Source: Sphingomonas spermidinifaciens
Lineage (GTDB): Bacteria > Pseudomonadota > Alphaproteobacteria > Sphingomonadales > Sphingomonadaceae
Length of the DNA stretch: 64,000 nt
Reading direction: 5' to 3'
NCBI RefSeq assembly: GCF_002351485.1
Contig: NZ_NWMW01000002.1
Location: 186,001-250,000 of the forward strand
Shown here: one piece after another, positions 29,701 to 37,905 of the stretch
Position numbering within the stretch: the first letter of the stretch is position 1
How the letters are laid out: every line of letters starts with the position of its first letter
Made by a program: the position numbers and the translations under genes
The notes under the pieces: generated by a model
What the model saw: the letters and a program-made list of their open reading frames with translations, nothing else
Database searches by the model: none
What the model was told of the DNA's origin: nothing

Positions 29701-29719
29701 TTGCTATGTGACATAGCAA
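29701..29719 (+). promoter_or_regulatory. Palindromic operator upstream of ferB
   Basis: A perfect inverted repeat TTGCTATG-TGA-CATAGCAA ending 18 bases before the ferB start, just ahead of an AGGAGAGGA ribosome site (29722-29730). In Sphingobium SYK-6 the ferBA operon is repressed by the MarR-type FerC, which binds an inverted repeat and is released by hydroxycinnamoyl-CoA. This palindrome is a good candidate for the same type of site. Confidence 0.75.
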
Positions 29720-29737
29720 TCAGGAGAGGAACTGGTC

Positions 29738-30574
29738 ATGGCCGAACGTGCGCCCGAGGACACCGTAGCTGTCGCGATCGAGGATCGCATCGCCTGTGTT
29801 CGCTTCAACCGCCCCGAAAAGCGCAACTGCATGTCGCCCGATCTCAACCGGCGGATGCTCGAGGTGCTCGTCGATCTCGAGTTCCGCGACGATGTCGGCG
29901 TCGTCGTGCTGGGCGGGGAGGGGACGGCCTGGTCGGCGGGCATGGATCTGAAGGAGTATTTCCGCGAGAACGAGGAAAAGGGCCTTTGGGCGACGAGGCG
30001 GGCGCAGCGCGAGGCCTATAGCTGGTGGGAGCGGCTGCGCTGGTACGAGAAGCCGACCATCGCGATGGTCAACGGCTGGTGCTTCGGCGGCGCCTATGGA
30101 CCGCTGTTCGCCTGCGACCTCGCCGTCGCGGCGGAGGATGCGCAGTTCGGCCTGTCCGAGATCAACTGGGGCATCCTGCCCGGCGGCGGCGCGAGTAAGG
30201 TCATCGCCGAGCTCACCGGCTTTCGCAACGCCATGTACCACGCGATGATGGGCGAGAACGTAGACGGGCGGAAGGCCGCCGAATGGGGTCTGGTCAACGA
30301 GGCGGTGCCCGCCGACCGGCTGGAGGCGCGGGTGCGCGAGATCGCCGGCGTGCTGCTCGGCAAGAACCCGCACGCGCTGCGTGCCACCAAATGGGCGGTG
30401 CGCCGCGTCCGCGAGATGACGTACGACAATGCCGAGGACTATCTGATCCGCGCGCAGGAGGCAGCGAACTCCTTCGATGCCGAGGGGCGCAAGGAAGCGA
30501 CCCGCCAGTTCATCGACGACAAGACGTTCAAGCCGGGCCTCGGCGCCTATGACCTGAACAAGACGCGCGACTGA
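29738..30574 (+). CDS. ferB: Feruloyl-CoA (hydroxycinnamoyl-CoA) hydratase/lyase
   Basis: A 278-residue crotonase-fold enzyme. It hydrates feruloyl- or p-coumaroyl-CoA and releases vanillin or 4-hydroxybenzaldehyde plus acetyl-CoA. Family marks are FNRPEKRNCMSP, the oxyanion-hole segment WSAGMDLKEYF, and NGWCFGGAYGPLFACDLA with EDAQFGLSEINWGILPGGGASK, the last containing the catalytic Glu typical of hydroxycinnamoyl-CoA hydratase-lyases. The C-terminus (DKTFKPGLGAYDLNKTRD) also fits. The start is fixed by AGGAGAGGA. It lies 8 bases before ferA and behind the palindromic operator, the same order as in SYK-6. Confidence 0.93.
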   Translation: MAERAPEDTVAVAIEDRIACVRFNRPEKRNCMSPDLNRRMLEVLVDLEFRDDVGVVVLGGEGTAWSAGMDLKEYFRENEEKGLWATRRAQREAYSWWERLRWYEKPTIAMVNGWCFGGAYGPLFACDLAVAAEDAQFGLSEINWGILPGGGASKVIAELTGFRNAMYHAMMGENVDGRKAAEWGLVNEAVPADRLEARVREIAGVLLGKNPHALRATKWAVRRVREMTYDNAEDYLIRAQEAANSFDAEGRKEATRQFIDDKTFKPGLGAYDLNKTRD

Positions 30575-30582
30575 GGTCCGCC

Positions 30583-32691
30583 ATGAGCCGGATCGATCCC
30601 GCGCGTCTGGAGCGCCTGTTGCGGCCCCGGTCCATCGCGGTGGTGGGCGCGAGCGACAAGCCCGGCGCGCTCGGCGCGTCGGTGCTCGGCAACCTCGACC
30701 GCCACGGCTTTGCCGGCCCGGTCTATCCGATCAACCCCAAGCGCAAGGCAATCGGCGCGCGGCCCTGCCTGCCGAGCGTCGAGGCGCTGCCGGAGGGGGT
30801 GGACGTTGCCGTCCTCGCCATCCCGCAGGGCGCCGTGCTCGACACGGTCCGCGGCCTCGCCGCGCGCGGGGCCGGGGCGGCGATCATCTTCTCGGCGGGG
30901 TTCGCCGAGGGCGGGGCCGAGGGGCTGGCCGAGCAGGCCGAGATCGCGAGGATCGCCGCGGCGAGCGGGATGGTGATCGAGGGGCCGAATTGCCTCGGCC
31001 TCGTCAACTATGTGGACGGCGTGCCGCTGACCTTCGTCGAGACGCCGGTGCGGCCGACGGGGGGTGCCCGCGCGGTCGGCATCGTCTCGCAATCGGGGGC
31101 GATCGCGGCGGTGCTTTCGACGGTGCTCCTCGCCCGCGAGGTCGCCGTCAGCTATTCGGTCTCTACGGGCAATGAGGCGGCGAGCGGGGTCGAGGATTAT
31201 GTCGACTGGCTGGTCGGCGATCCCGACACCCATGTCATCGCGATGGTGGTCGAGCAGTTCCGCGATCCCGCCCGCTTCCTCGCCGCCGCCGCGCGAGCGC
31301 GCGCCGCGGGCAAGCCGATCGTCCTCCTCCATCCCGGCCGGTCGAGCGCCGCGCGTGAGTCCGCCGCCACGCATACCGGCGCGATGGCCGGCGACTACCA
31401 ATTGATGCGCGCCAAGGTCGAACGCGCGGGCGTGGTCATGGTCGAAATGCTGGAGGCGCTGGGCGACGCGGCCGAGATCGTGCTGCGCTGTCCGCCGATC
31501 GCCACGCCCAGCATTGCGGTTCTCGGCGAATCGGGGGCGTTCAAGGCGCTGACGCTCGACCTTGCCGAGGCGATCGGCCTGCCGCTCGCCGCGCTCCACG
31601 ACGCCGACTCGCCGGCGCTGCGCGCGTCGCTGCCGCCCTTCGTCCCGGTCAGCAACCCGCTCGACATCACTGCGCAGGGCCTGTCGCAGCCGTCCATCTA
31701 TACCGATGTGCTGACCGCGCTCGCTGCCGACGATCGCGTGGGCGCGGTGGTGGCGGGGATCATCCAGGGCGATCCGGTGACCGCGGGGATCAAGCTGCCC
31801 GCGATCCTCGCCGCGGTCGAGGGGGGCAGCGACAAGCCGCTGATCTTCGCGGGCCTCGACGACGGGGCCGAGATGCCGGCACCCTTCATCGCTGCGCTAC
31901 GCGCGGGCGGCGTACCGTACCTCCCCACCCCCGAGCGCGCCTTCCGGGCGCTCGCTGCGCTGACCGATGCGGCGGCACGCGACCTGACCGATGCGGCGCC
32001 GGCGCCGACCGCGGTGGCGGGGCTAGCAGGGCTGTCGGGGGTGGTGCCCGAATATCGCGCCAAGGCGCTGCTCGCCCCGCTCGGCCTGCCCTTTCCGAAC
32101 GGCCGCTTCGCCGCGAGCGTCGAGGAAGCGGTCGCGGCGGCCGAGGCGATCGGCTGGCCGGTCGCCATGAAGGCGCAGGCGGCGGCGCTCGGCCACAAGA
32201 GCGACGCGGGCGGCGTCGCGCTGGGCCTTGCCGATGGCGATGCGGTGCGCGCGGCATGGACGGCGATGTTCGACAGCGTCGCCGCCTATGACGCGACGAT
32301 CGCGCTCGACGGCGTGCTGATCGAGGCGATGGGCGCGCGCGGGACCGAGATGATCGTCGGCGCGCGCCACGATCCCGACTGGGGGCCGGTGGTGCTCGCG
32401 GGGTTCGGCGGTGTGACTGCGGAGATCCTGCAGGACGTGCGGCTGCTGACCCCCGACCTGTCGGAGGACGCGATCGTCGCCGAGCTGTTGCAGCTCAAGC
32501 AGGCGGCGCTCTTCGCCGGCTGGCGGGGGTCGCCGCCGCTCGACATGCCCGCGCTCGCCCGGCTGATCCGGCAGGTGGCGGCGATCCTGCTCGCCGAACC
32601 GCGGATCGCCGAGCTCGATCTCAACCCGGTGATCCTCTACCCGGAGGGCCAGGGCGTCGTCGCGCTCGACGCGCTGATGCTGCTGCGCTGA
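30583..32691 (+). CDS. ferA: Feruloyl-CoA synthetase (ADP-forming acyl-CoA synthetase type)
   Basis: A 702-residue fused ADP-forming acyl-CoA synthetase. An N-terminal CoA-binding domain (RSIAVVGASDKPGALG, 16-31), two succinyl-CoA synthetase-like domains with GIVSQSGAI, the phospho-His region AATHTGAMAGDYQ, and a C-terminal ATP-grasp domain (KALLAPLGLPFPNGRFA, VAMKAQAAALGHKSDAGGV, LDLNPVILYPEG-type end). Joined to ferB, it activates ferulate, p-coumarate, caffeate or sinapate to their CoA thioesters. This is the SYK-6 FerA class, unlike the AMP-forming Fcs enzymes of pseudomonads. The ATG has GAGG upstream. Confidence 0.92.
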   Translation: MSRIDPARLERLLRPRSIAVVGASDKPGALGASVLGNLDRHGFAGPVYPINPKRKAIGARPCLPSVEALPEGVDVAVLAIPQGAVLDTVRGLAARGAGAAIIFSAGFAEGGAEGLAEQAEIARIAAASGMVIEGPNCLGLVNYVDGVPLTFVETPVRPTGGARAVGIVSQSGAIAAVLSTVLLAREVAVSYSVSTGNEAASGVEDYVDWLVGDPDTHVIAMVVEQFRDPARFLAAAARARAAGKPIVLLHPGRSSAARESAATHTGAMAGDYQLMRAKVERAGVVMVEMLEALGDAAEIVLRCPPIATPSIAVLGESGAFKALTLDLAEAIGLPLAALHDADSPALRASLPPFVPVSNPLDITAQGLSQPSIYTDVLTALAADDRVGAVVAGIIQGDPVTAGIKLPAILAAVEGGSDKPLIFAGLDDGAEMPAPFIAALRAGGVPYLPTPERAFRALAALTDAAARDLTDAAPAPTAVAGLAGLSGVVPEYRAKALLAPLGLPFPNGRFAASVEEAVAAAEAIGWPVAMKAQAAALGHKSDAGGVALGLADGDAVRAAWTAMFDSVAAYDATIALDGVLIEAMGARGTEMIVGARHDPDWGPVVLAGFGGVTAEILQDVRLLTPDLSEDAIVAELLQLKQAALFAGWRGSPPLDMPALARLIRQVAAILLAEPRIAELDLNPVILYPEGQGVVALDALMLLR

Positions 32692-32695
32692 GAGC

Positions 32696-32998
32696 TCAGG
32701 GCAGGCTGCGCACGGCGCCGCGATCCTCGACGAGGCTGGGCGAGGGGCCGGTCGCGGGGCGCAGCGCCTCGCGATCCTCGGGCGGGATGGCGGCGGTGGG
32801 GTCGGGCCGGAAATGCTCGGGCGCGCGGTCGTTCGCGGAGGGGCGCGGGGTGTCGCGGGCAAGGTCGGGTGCGGGGTGGCCGTCGGCCGGCGCGCGCCGG
32901 GCGGCCAGCGTCCAGGCGGCGATGCCGGCCGCGCCGGCAAGCACCCCGACTGCGGCGGCGATCAGGGGGAGGTTGGCGTTGCGGCGGGTGGTGGCCAT
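32696..32998 (-). CDS. Small single-pass membrane protein
   Basis: A 100-residue protein with one hydrophobic helix near the N-terminus (LPLIAAAVGVLAGAAGIAAWTLAARR, split here as about residues 11-34) and a long Pro/Asp/Arg-rich tail that would be periplasmic or cytoplasmic. ATG 32998 is chosen because AAGGA lies 5 bases upstream; ATG 33013 adds five residues. It is convergent with ferA, four bases from its stop. No family recognised. Confidence 0.65.
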   Translation of the reverse strand: MATTRRNANLPLIAAAVGVLAGAAGIAAWTLAARRAPADGHPAPDLARDTPRPSANDRAPEHFRPDPTAAIPPEDREALRPATGPSPSLVEDRGAVRSLP

Positions 32999-33094
32999 GT
33001 CGTTCCTTTCCAAGCGGTTTTCGCCTCAACCGGCACGGACGGCAGGGGTTCCTGTTCGAGAGCGTCGTTTCGCGCGAGGGCATAAGATGCGAGG

Positions 33095-33111
33095 CCCGGA
33101 TCAAGTCCGGG
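33095..33111. repeat. Short palindromic repeat
   Basis: CCCGGA-TCAAG-TCCGGG followed by GTGACG, resembling one arm of the REP-like element at 23862. It lies in the gap between two divergent genes. Confidence 0.6.
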
Positions 33112-33133
33112 GTGACGACGGTTTCTCACGGTC

Positions 33134-34069
33134 ATGACCCGCCCGATCCTGCTCCAGCTCTCGCCCATGTCCGCCGACCTCGAAGCCGCGCTCGACGCGC
33201 GCGGCGAGCGGGTGCGGCTCGATACGCCCGATGCCGGCTGGCTGGCCGGGCATGGTGCGCGCGTGCGGATCGTCGTGACCGGCGGTCAGACCGGCGCGCC
33301 GCGCGAGCTGGTCGAGGCGCTGCCGAACCTCGGCCTCATCGCGATCAATGGCGTCGGATTTGACAAGGTCGATATCGGCCACGCCGCCGCACGCGGCGTC
33401 GCCGTCACCAATACGCCGGGCGTGCTGACCGACGACGTGGCCGACCTCGCGATCGGCCTCGTCATCGGGCTGCTGCGCGACCTGCCGCGCGCGGATGCGC
33501 ATGTGCGCAGCGGTGCCTGGACGCGGGGCGAGCTGCCGCTCGCGCGCAAGGTAACGGGGCGGCGGTTCGGGATCGTCGGGCTGGGGCGAATCGGCTCGGC
33601 CATCGCCGAGCGGCTGAAGCCGTTCGGGCCGGTCGCCTATACCGGACGGTCGCGCAAACCCGTCGAGCTCGCCTTTCACCCCGATGCCGCGGCGCTGGCG
33701 GTGGCGAGCGACGTGCTGATCGTCGCGGCGGCGGCGTCGGCCGAGACGCGGCACCTGATCGACGCGAAGGTACTCGCGGCGCTGGGGCCGGGCGGCGTGC
33801 TCGTCAATGTCGCGCGCGGGTCCGTCGTAGATGAAGCCGCGCTGGTCGCCGCGATCGAGGGCGGACGCATCGCCGGCGCCGCGCTCGACGTGTTCGAAGG
33901 CGAGCCCCATGTCCCGCCCGAGATCACCGCCAGCGACCGCACGATGCTGACCCCGCACATCGCGAGCGCAACGGTGGAGACGCGCGCGGCCATGGCGGCG
34001 CTGGTGCTCGAGAATATCGACGCCTTCCTCGCCGGTCGGCCGCTCGCGACGCCTATCCCGCCGCCCTGA
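33134..34069 (+). CDS. D-isomer-specific 2-hydroxyacid dehydrogenase
   Basis: A 311-residue NAD(P)-linked dehydrogenase. The Rossmann motif GLGRIGSAIAERL is at about residues 152-164, and the catalytic residues are the Arg of NVARGSVVDE, the Glu of FEGEPHVP and the His of LTPHIASAT. It resembles glyoxylate/hydroxypyruvate reductases and hydroxyphenylpyruvate reductases. The substrate cannot be fixed. Its 3' end overlaps the convergent LysR gene by 17 bases; it may handle a 2-keto or 2-hydroxy acid produced by the adjacent cluster. Confidence 0.88.
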   Translation: MTRPILLQLSPMSADLEAALDARGERVRLDTPDAGWLAGHGARVRIVVTGGQTGAPRELVEALPNLGLIAINGVGFDKVDIGHAAARGVAVTNTPGVLTDDVADLAIGLVIGLLRDLPRADAHVRSGAWTRGELPLARKVTGRRFGIVGLGRIGSAIAERLKPFGPVAYTGRSRKPVELAFHPDAAALAVASDVLIVAAAASAETRHLIDAKVLAALGPGGVLVNVARGSVVDEAALVAAIEGGRIAGAALDVFEGEPHVPPEITASDRTMLTPHIASATVETRAAMAALVLENIDAFLAGRPLATPIPPP

Positions 34070-34949
34070 TCCGCTCGATCAGCCATCGGAGGCCCGGATC
34101 GCTCCGCCGGGTCAGGTGGTACTGCGCCATCTCGGCGAGCGGCGGGATCGCGACCGGCGGCGCGGCGATGGAAAGGTCGAAGCGCGCGGCGAGCAGCGTC
34201 GCCAGCCGCTTCTGGAATAAAGTGAGCCAGTCGGTCTCGATCAGCAGCCAGGGGAGCGGCGTGAACGAGGGCGCGACAGCGGCCACGCGGCGGCTGAGCC
34301 CCAGCCGCTCGAGATAGGCATCGCCGAAGCTCGGCAGCCGCCCCTCCCCGATCGCGACAAGGACGTGCGGATAGGCGAGCATCGCCTCGGTCGATAGCGG
34401 CTGCCCGAGCGCCGGGTGCCCCGCGCGCCCGACGACGACATATTCGTCCTCCAGCAGCGCGTCCGAGGGCATTTCGGGAGTGAGATAGGGCTCGAGCGTG
34501 ATGAGCAGGTCGATGCCGCCGCTCTCGATCAGCTCGAACCGCCGCTCGCTGGGGAGCAGCAGGTCGATCCGCACATTGGGCGCCTCCACCGCCAGCCTTG
34601 CGATCAGCGGGAACAGGACGGCAGTGGCGATATAGTCCGACGCCATGATCCGGAAACTGCGCGCCGAGGTCGCGGGGTCGAAATGACGGGAGGCGGCGAT
34701 CAGCCCCTCCATCGTACCGAGCGCGGCGCGCACCTGCGGCGCCAGCGCCTCGGCCAGCGGGGTCGGGTACATGCGCTTGCCGCTCGCGACGAGCAGATCG
34801 TCGGCGAAGAAACGCCTCAGCCGTGTCAGCGCATTGCTCATCGCCGGCTGACTGAGGTTCACACGATCCGCGGCACGCGACACGCTCCGCTCGGCGAGCA
34901 GCGCGTCGAACGCGACGAGCAGGTTGAGGTCGAGACCCTTGAAGCGCAT
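34053..34949 (-). CDS. LysR-family transcriptional regulator (first of a related pair)
   Basis: A 298-residue LysR protein. The winged helix (DLNLLVAFDALLAERSVSRAADRVNLSQPAMSNALTRLR, split as residues 7-46) and the NodD-like effector domain begin with FRIMASDYIATAVLFPLIARL. It shares the SDYIAT and APxVRxD segments with the second LysR at 38930, so the two are likely paralogues from this locus. It is divergent from the VOC dioxygenase gene with 107 bases between them that include a palindrome. It probably activates the following catabolic operon in response to an aromatic or acidic ligand. Confidence 0.92.
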   Translation of the reverse strand: MRFKGLDLNLLVAFDALLAERSVSRAADRVNLSQPAMSNALTRLRRFFADDLLVASGKRMYPTPLAEALAPQVRAALGTMEGLIAASRHFDPATSARSFRIMASDYIATAVLFPLIARLAVEAPNVRIDLLLPSERRFELIESGGIDLLITLEPYLTPEMPSDALLEDEYVVVGRAGHPALGQPLSTEAMLAYPHVLVAIGEGRLPSFGDAYLERLGLSRRVAAVAPSFTPLPWLLIETDWLTLFQKRLATLLAARFDLSIAAPPVAIPPLAEMAQYHLTRRSDPGLRWLIERIRAAG

Positions 34950-34956
34950 TGCGGCT

Positions 34957-34975
34957 ATCCATTCACGTCATGGAT
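34957..34975. promoter_or_regulatory. Candidate LysR binding palindrome
   Basis: ATCCAT-N7-ATGGAT, a perfect inverted repeat eight bases upstream of the LysR start in the divergent promoter region. It matches the spacing usual for LysR recognition boxes (about 15-19 bases, dyad), although the exact T-N11-A form is not obvious. Confidence 0.55.
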
Positions 34976-35056
34976 GGTTTTGCATCGAAACAAAGATTTT
35001 CTCAATCGCTGCCGCTCCGGTTATCCCGCCGCCAACAACCGCATGGGAGAGCGAGC

Positions 35057-35959
35057 TTGAGCCGCGTCACCGAAATCCGCTATGTCGGCTATGGCGTCAC
35101 CGACCTTGATGCCGAGCGCAATTTCTACCGCGACGTCTGGGGCCTCAAGGAGGTCGGCGAGAAGGACGGCATGTGGCACTTCGCCGCCGAGGGGAATGAC
35201 GAACTCTACGTCGTCCGCCTGCGCGCCGCGGAGGAGAAGCGCATCGACGTGATCGCGCTCGCAGCCGACAGCGATGCCGATGTCGAAGCGCTGCATGACA
35301 AGGTCGTGGCGGCCGGCTGCAAGGTCGTGTTCGCACCGCGCGCGCTGACGACGCTGGGCGGCGGCTATGGCTTCCGCTTCTTCTCGCCCGATGGCCTGCC
35401 GTTCGAGATTTCGGCGGGCGTCGAGCGCGGGACCGCGCGTGAGATGCAGCGCTGGGACGCAGTGCCGCAGAAGATCAGCCACATCGTCCTCCACTCGCCC
35501 GACCACAAGGCGGCGGTGCAGTTCTTCCAGGATGTGCTGGGCTTCCGCCTGTCCGACTGGCTCGGCGACTTCATGGCGTTCCTGCGCTGCAACTCGGCGC
35601 ATCACCGCTTCGCCTTCCTGCCGGGGCCGCCGTGCCTCAACCACGTCGCCTATGACATGCTGACGGTCGACGACATGATGCGCGGCATCAACCGGCTGAA
35701 GAAGAAGGGCACCGACCTTCGCTGGGGGCCGGGCCGGCACACCGCGGGCAACAACACCTTCAGCTATTTCACGACACCCAACGGCTTCGCGGTCGAATAT
35801 ACGTCGGAGCTGGAGCATGTCGATTTCGAGACGCACCAGCATCAGGTTCACGTGCCCGGCCCGCAGGTGATGGACCAGTGGGGCATCGGCGTCGGCGGTC
35901 CGCAGACGATGCCGCATCCGGAGGCCGACAAGGGCCTGTTCGTGCCCGTGGAGGCCTGA
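35057..35959 (+). CDS. VOC-family extradiol-type ring-cleavage dioxygenase
   Basis: A 300-residue two-domain vicinal-oxygen-chelate protein. The N-terminal half (RYVGYGVTDLDAERNFYRDVWGL) is non-catalytic in type I extradiol enzymes. The C-terminal half has the iron ligands His in SHIVLHSPD, His in CLNHVAYDM and a Glu in FAVEYTSELEH. This matches 2,3-dihydroxybiphenyl or catechol 2,3-dioxygenases. The start is TTG 35057 with GGGAGAG 6 bases upstream. It is the first gene of a four-gene operon with an alpha/beta hydrolase, a cyclase and an FAH hydrolase, the classic set for meta-cleavage of a catechol and cleavage of the product. The substrate is not known. Confidence 0.87.
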   Translation: MSRVTEIRYVGYGVTDLDAERNFYRDVWGLKEVGEKDGMWHFAAEGNDELYVVRLRAAEEKRIDVIALAADSDADVEALHDKVVAAGCKVVFAPRALTTLGGGYGFRFFSPDGLPFEISAGVERGTAREMQRWDAVPQKISHIVLHSPDHKAAVQFFQDVLGFRLSDWLGDFMAFLRCNSAHHRFAFLPGPPCLNHVAYDMLTVDDMMRGINRLKKKGTDLRWGPGRHTAGNNTFSYFTTPNGFAVEYTSELEHVDFETHQHQVHVPGPQVMDQWGIGVGGPQTMPHPEADKGLFVPVEA

Positions 35960-35962
35960 TCC

Positions 35963-37120
35963 ATGGCCCTGTTCGAGATGTTCCCGAACTATATCTGGAA
36001 CCTGTCGGTCGCGATCGCGATGGAGAGCGGCGGGCGCATCGGCGAGATCGTCGATATGTGCCAGCCGATCAAGGATGCCGCGGCCGGCGGCGGCGACGCC
36101 GGTACGCCCGCCTTCATGAAGCAATGGGCGGCGATGGGCGACAAGCTGATCGAGCTCGCCGCCGAGGACGAGGCGAAGGGCCGCGCCTTCTCCGCGTCGG
36201 AGAAGCTTGAGCGTGCCTCGCTCTATCTCTTTACGGCCGAGCGGATGCAGGGCCACGGCCATCCCGGCCGGAAGGAGACGTACCGCAAGGCGCGCGAGAC
36301 CTTCGACAAGTCGACCGCGCTCGGCAGGATCAACCGCGAGCGCGTCGAGGTGCCGCTTGGCACCGGCACCATGCCCGCGCTCTACACCCGTGCCGAAGGG
36401 CCGGGACCGCATCCGGTGGTCGTCTATTGCAACGGCCTCGATAGTTGCAAGGAACTGCTCTACTGGTCGCGCTTGCCGCAAGCGCTGGCGCGGCGCGGCG
36501 TCTCGACGCTGTGCGTCGACCAGCCGGGCTCGGGCGAGGCGCTCCGCCTCCAGAACCTGCCCGTCGATCCGCACAGCGAAAGCTGGGCGTCGAAGGCGGT
36601 CGACTGGCTGGAGCGCCAGCCCGACGTCGATCCCGACCGCATCGGCATGACCGGCATTTCGCTGGGCGGCCATTTCGCGCCGCGCGCGGTCGCCTACGAA
36701 CCGCGATTCGCCAGCGGCGCGGTCTGGGGCGCCAATCACAATTGGGCCGAGGTGCAGCAGAAGCGGCTGAAGCGCGAGGGCGAGAATCCCGTGCCGCACT
36801 ACTGGGCGCACGTCATGTGGGCGTTCGGCGCCAGCGACATGGACGACTTCCTCGCCAAGGCGGAGGGCATGAACCTCAACGGCCATATGGGCGGGGTGAA
36901 GGTCCCCTTCCTCGTCACCCACGGGGCCGAGGACCGGCAGATCAGCGTCCAGTACGCGCATGAATGCTACGAGCAGCTCGTCAACTCGCCGCGTCGCGAG
37001 CTCAAGCTCTTCACCGCGCGCGAGGGCGGGGTGGAGCATGTCGGGGCCGACAATATGAGCTATGGCCGCGATTATATCGCCGACTGGTTCGCCGAGACGC
37101 TGGGCGGACGGACGGCATGA
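35963..37120 (+). CDS. Alpha/beta-hydrolase, 2,6-dihydroxypseudooxynicotine hydrolase-like
   Basis: A 385-residue hydrolase with an N-terminal helical cap region (residues 1-120) and an alpha/beta core. GMTGISLGGHFAPRAVAYE holds the nucleophile Ser in GISLGG, FLVTHGAEDRQISV holds the Asp, and the GVEHVGADN segment contains the His. The layout, with a long N-terminal extension, resembles C-C bond hydrolases of the dihydroxypseudooxynicotine hydrolase group. In this operon it would act on the ring-cleavage product to release a keto acid fragment. It starts 3 bases after the dioxygenase stop. Confidence 0.85.
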   Translation: MALFEMFPNYIWNLSVAIAMESGGRIGEIVDMCQPIKDAAAGGGDAGTPAFMKQWAAMGDKLIELAAEDEAKGRAFSASEKLERASLYLFTAERMQGHGHPGRKETYRKARETFDKSTALGRINRERVEVPLGTGTMPALYTRAEGPGPHPVVVYCNGLDSCKELLYWSRLPQALARRGVSTLCVDQPGSGEALRLQNLPVDPHSESWASKAVDWLERQPDVDPDRIGMTGISLGGHFAPRAVAYEPRFASGAVWGANHNWAEVQQKRLKREGENPVPHYWAHVMWAFGASDMDDFLAKAEGMNLNGHMGGVKVPFLVTHGAEDRQISVQYAHECYEQLVNSPRRELKLFTAREGGVEHVGADNMSYGRDYIADWFAETLGGRTA

Positions 37121-37905
37121 CGCGCCGAATCCTCGACCTGTCGATCACGCTCGACCCCGATGTCATCACCGATCCGCCCTTCATGCGGCCGACGATCCAC
37201 TATCAGACGCATGCCGAAACCGTGGCGGAGGTGCAGAACTTCTTCCCCGGCCTGACCGCCGAGCAGATGGTCGGCGGCAAGGGATTCGCCGCGTCGGAGA
37301 CGCTGACGCTGACAACGCACAACGGCACGCATCTCGACGCGCCGTGGCACTATCACCCGACGCAGGACGGCGGAAAGCCGGCGATGACGATCGACGAGGT
37401 GCCGCTCGACTGGTGCTTCCAGCCGGGCGTGAAGCTCGACTTCCGCCATCTGCCCGACGGCCATGTCGTGACCGCCGCCGAGGTCGAGGCCGAACTTGCG
37501 CGGATCGGCCATGAGCTGAAGCCGCTCGAGATCGTCCTCGTCAACACCGCCGCGGGGGCGGCGCTGGGTGGCCCGGACTTCCTCGCCAAGGGCGTCGGCA
37601 TGGGTCGCGAGGCGACGCTCTACCTGACTTCGCGCGGCGTGCGGGTGACGGGCACCGACGCCTGGAGCTGGGACGCGCCGTTCGGGGCGACGGCGAAGCG
37701 CGTGGCCGAGACCGGCGACACCTCGCTGATCTGGGAGGGGCACAAGGCGGGGCTCGAGATCGGCTATTGCCACATGGAGAAGCTGACCAACCTCGATCAG
37801 CTGCCGCCGTTCGGCTTCATGGTCAGCTGCTTCCCGGCCAAGGTGAAGCGCGGGTCGGCGGGCTGGACGCGCGCGGTCGCGATCTTCGAGGGGGAAGGCG
37901 CATGA
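37117..37905 (+). CDS. Cyclase-family (kynurenine-formamidase-like) hydrolase
   Basis: A 262-residue metal-dependent hydrolase of the cyclase/formamidase family (Pfam Cyclase). LTLTTHNGTHLDAPWHYHP contains the HxGTHxDxPxH metal-binding motif. VDAWSWDAP-like GTDAWSWDAPF and a C-terminal PFGFMVSCFPAKVKRGSAGW are also present. Relatives include kynurenine formamidase, isatin hydrolase and uncharacterised enzymes of aromatic pathways. It overlaps the preceding and following genes by ATGA. A lactone or amide hydrolysis step is the simplest reading. Confidence 0.9.
   Translation: MTRRILDLSITLDPDVITDPPFMRPTIHYQTHAETVAEVQNFFPGLTAEQMVGGKGFAASETLTLTTHNGTHLDAPWHYHPTQDGGKPAMTIDEVPLDWCFQPGVKLDFRHLPDGHVVTAAEVEAELARIGHELKPLEIVLVNTAAGAALGGPDFLAKGVGMGREATLYLTSRGVRVTGTDAWSWDAPFGATAKRVAETGDTSLIWEGHKAGLEIGYCHMEKLTNLDQLPPFGFMVSCFPAKVKRGSAGWTRAVAIFEGEGA

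Noticed and set aside
35021..37039. Minus-strand open frame opposite the VOC dioxygenase and alpha/beta hydrolase
   Set aside because: Composition is typical antisense of GC-rich genes and no motif is present.
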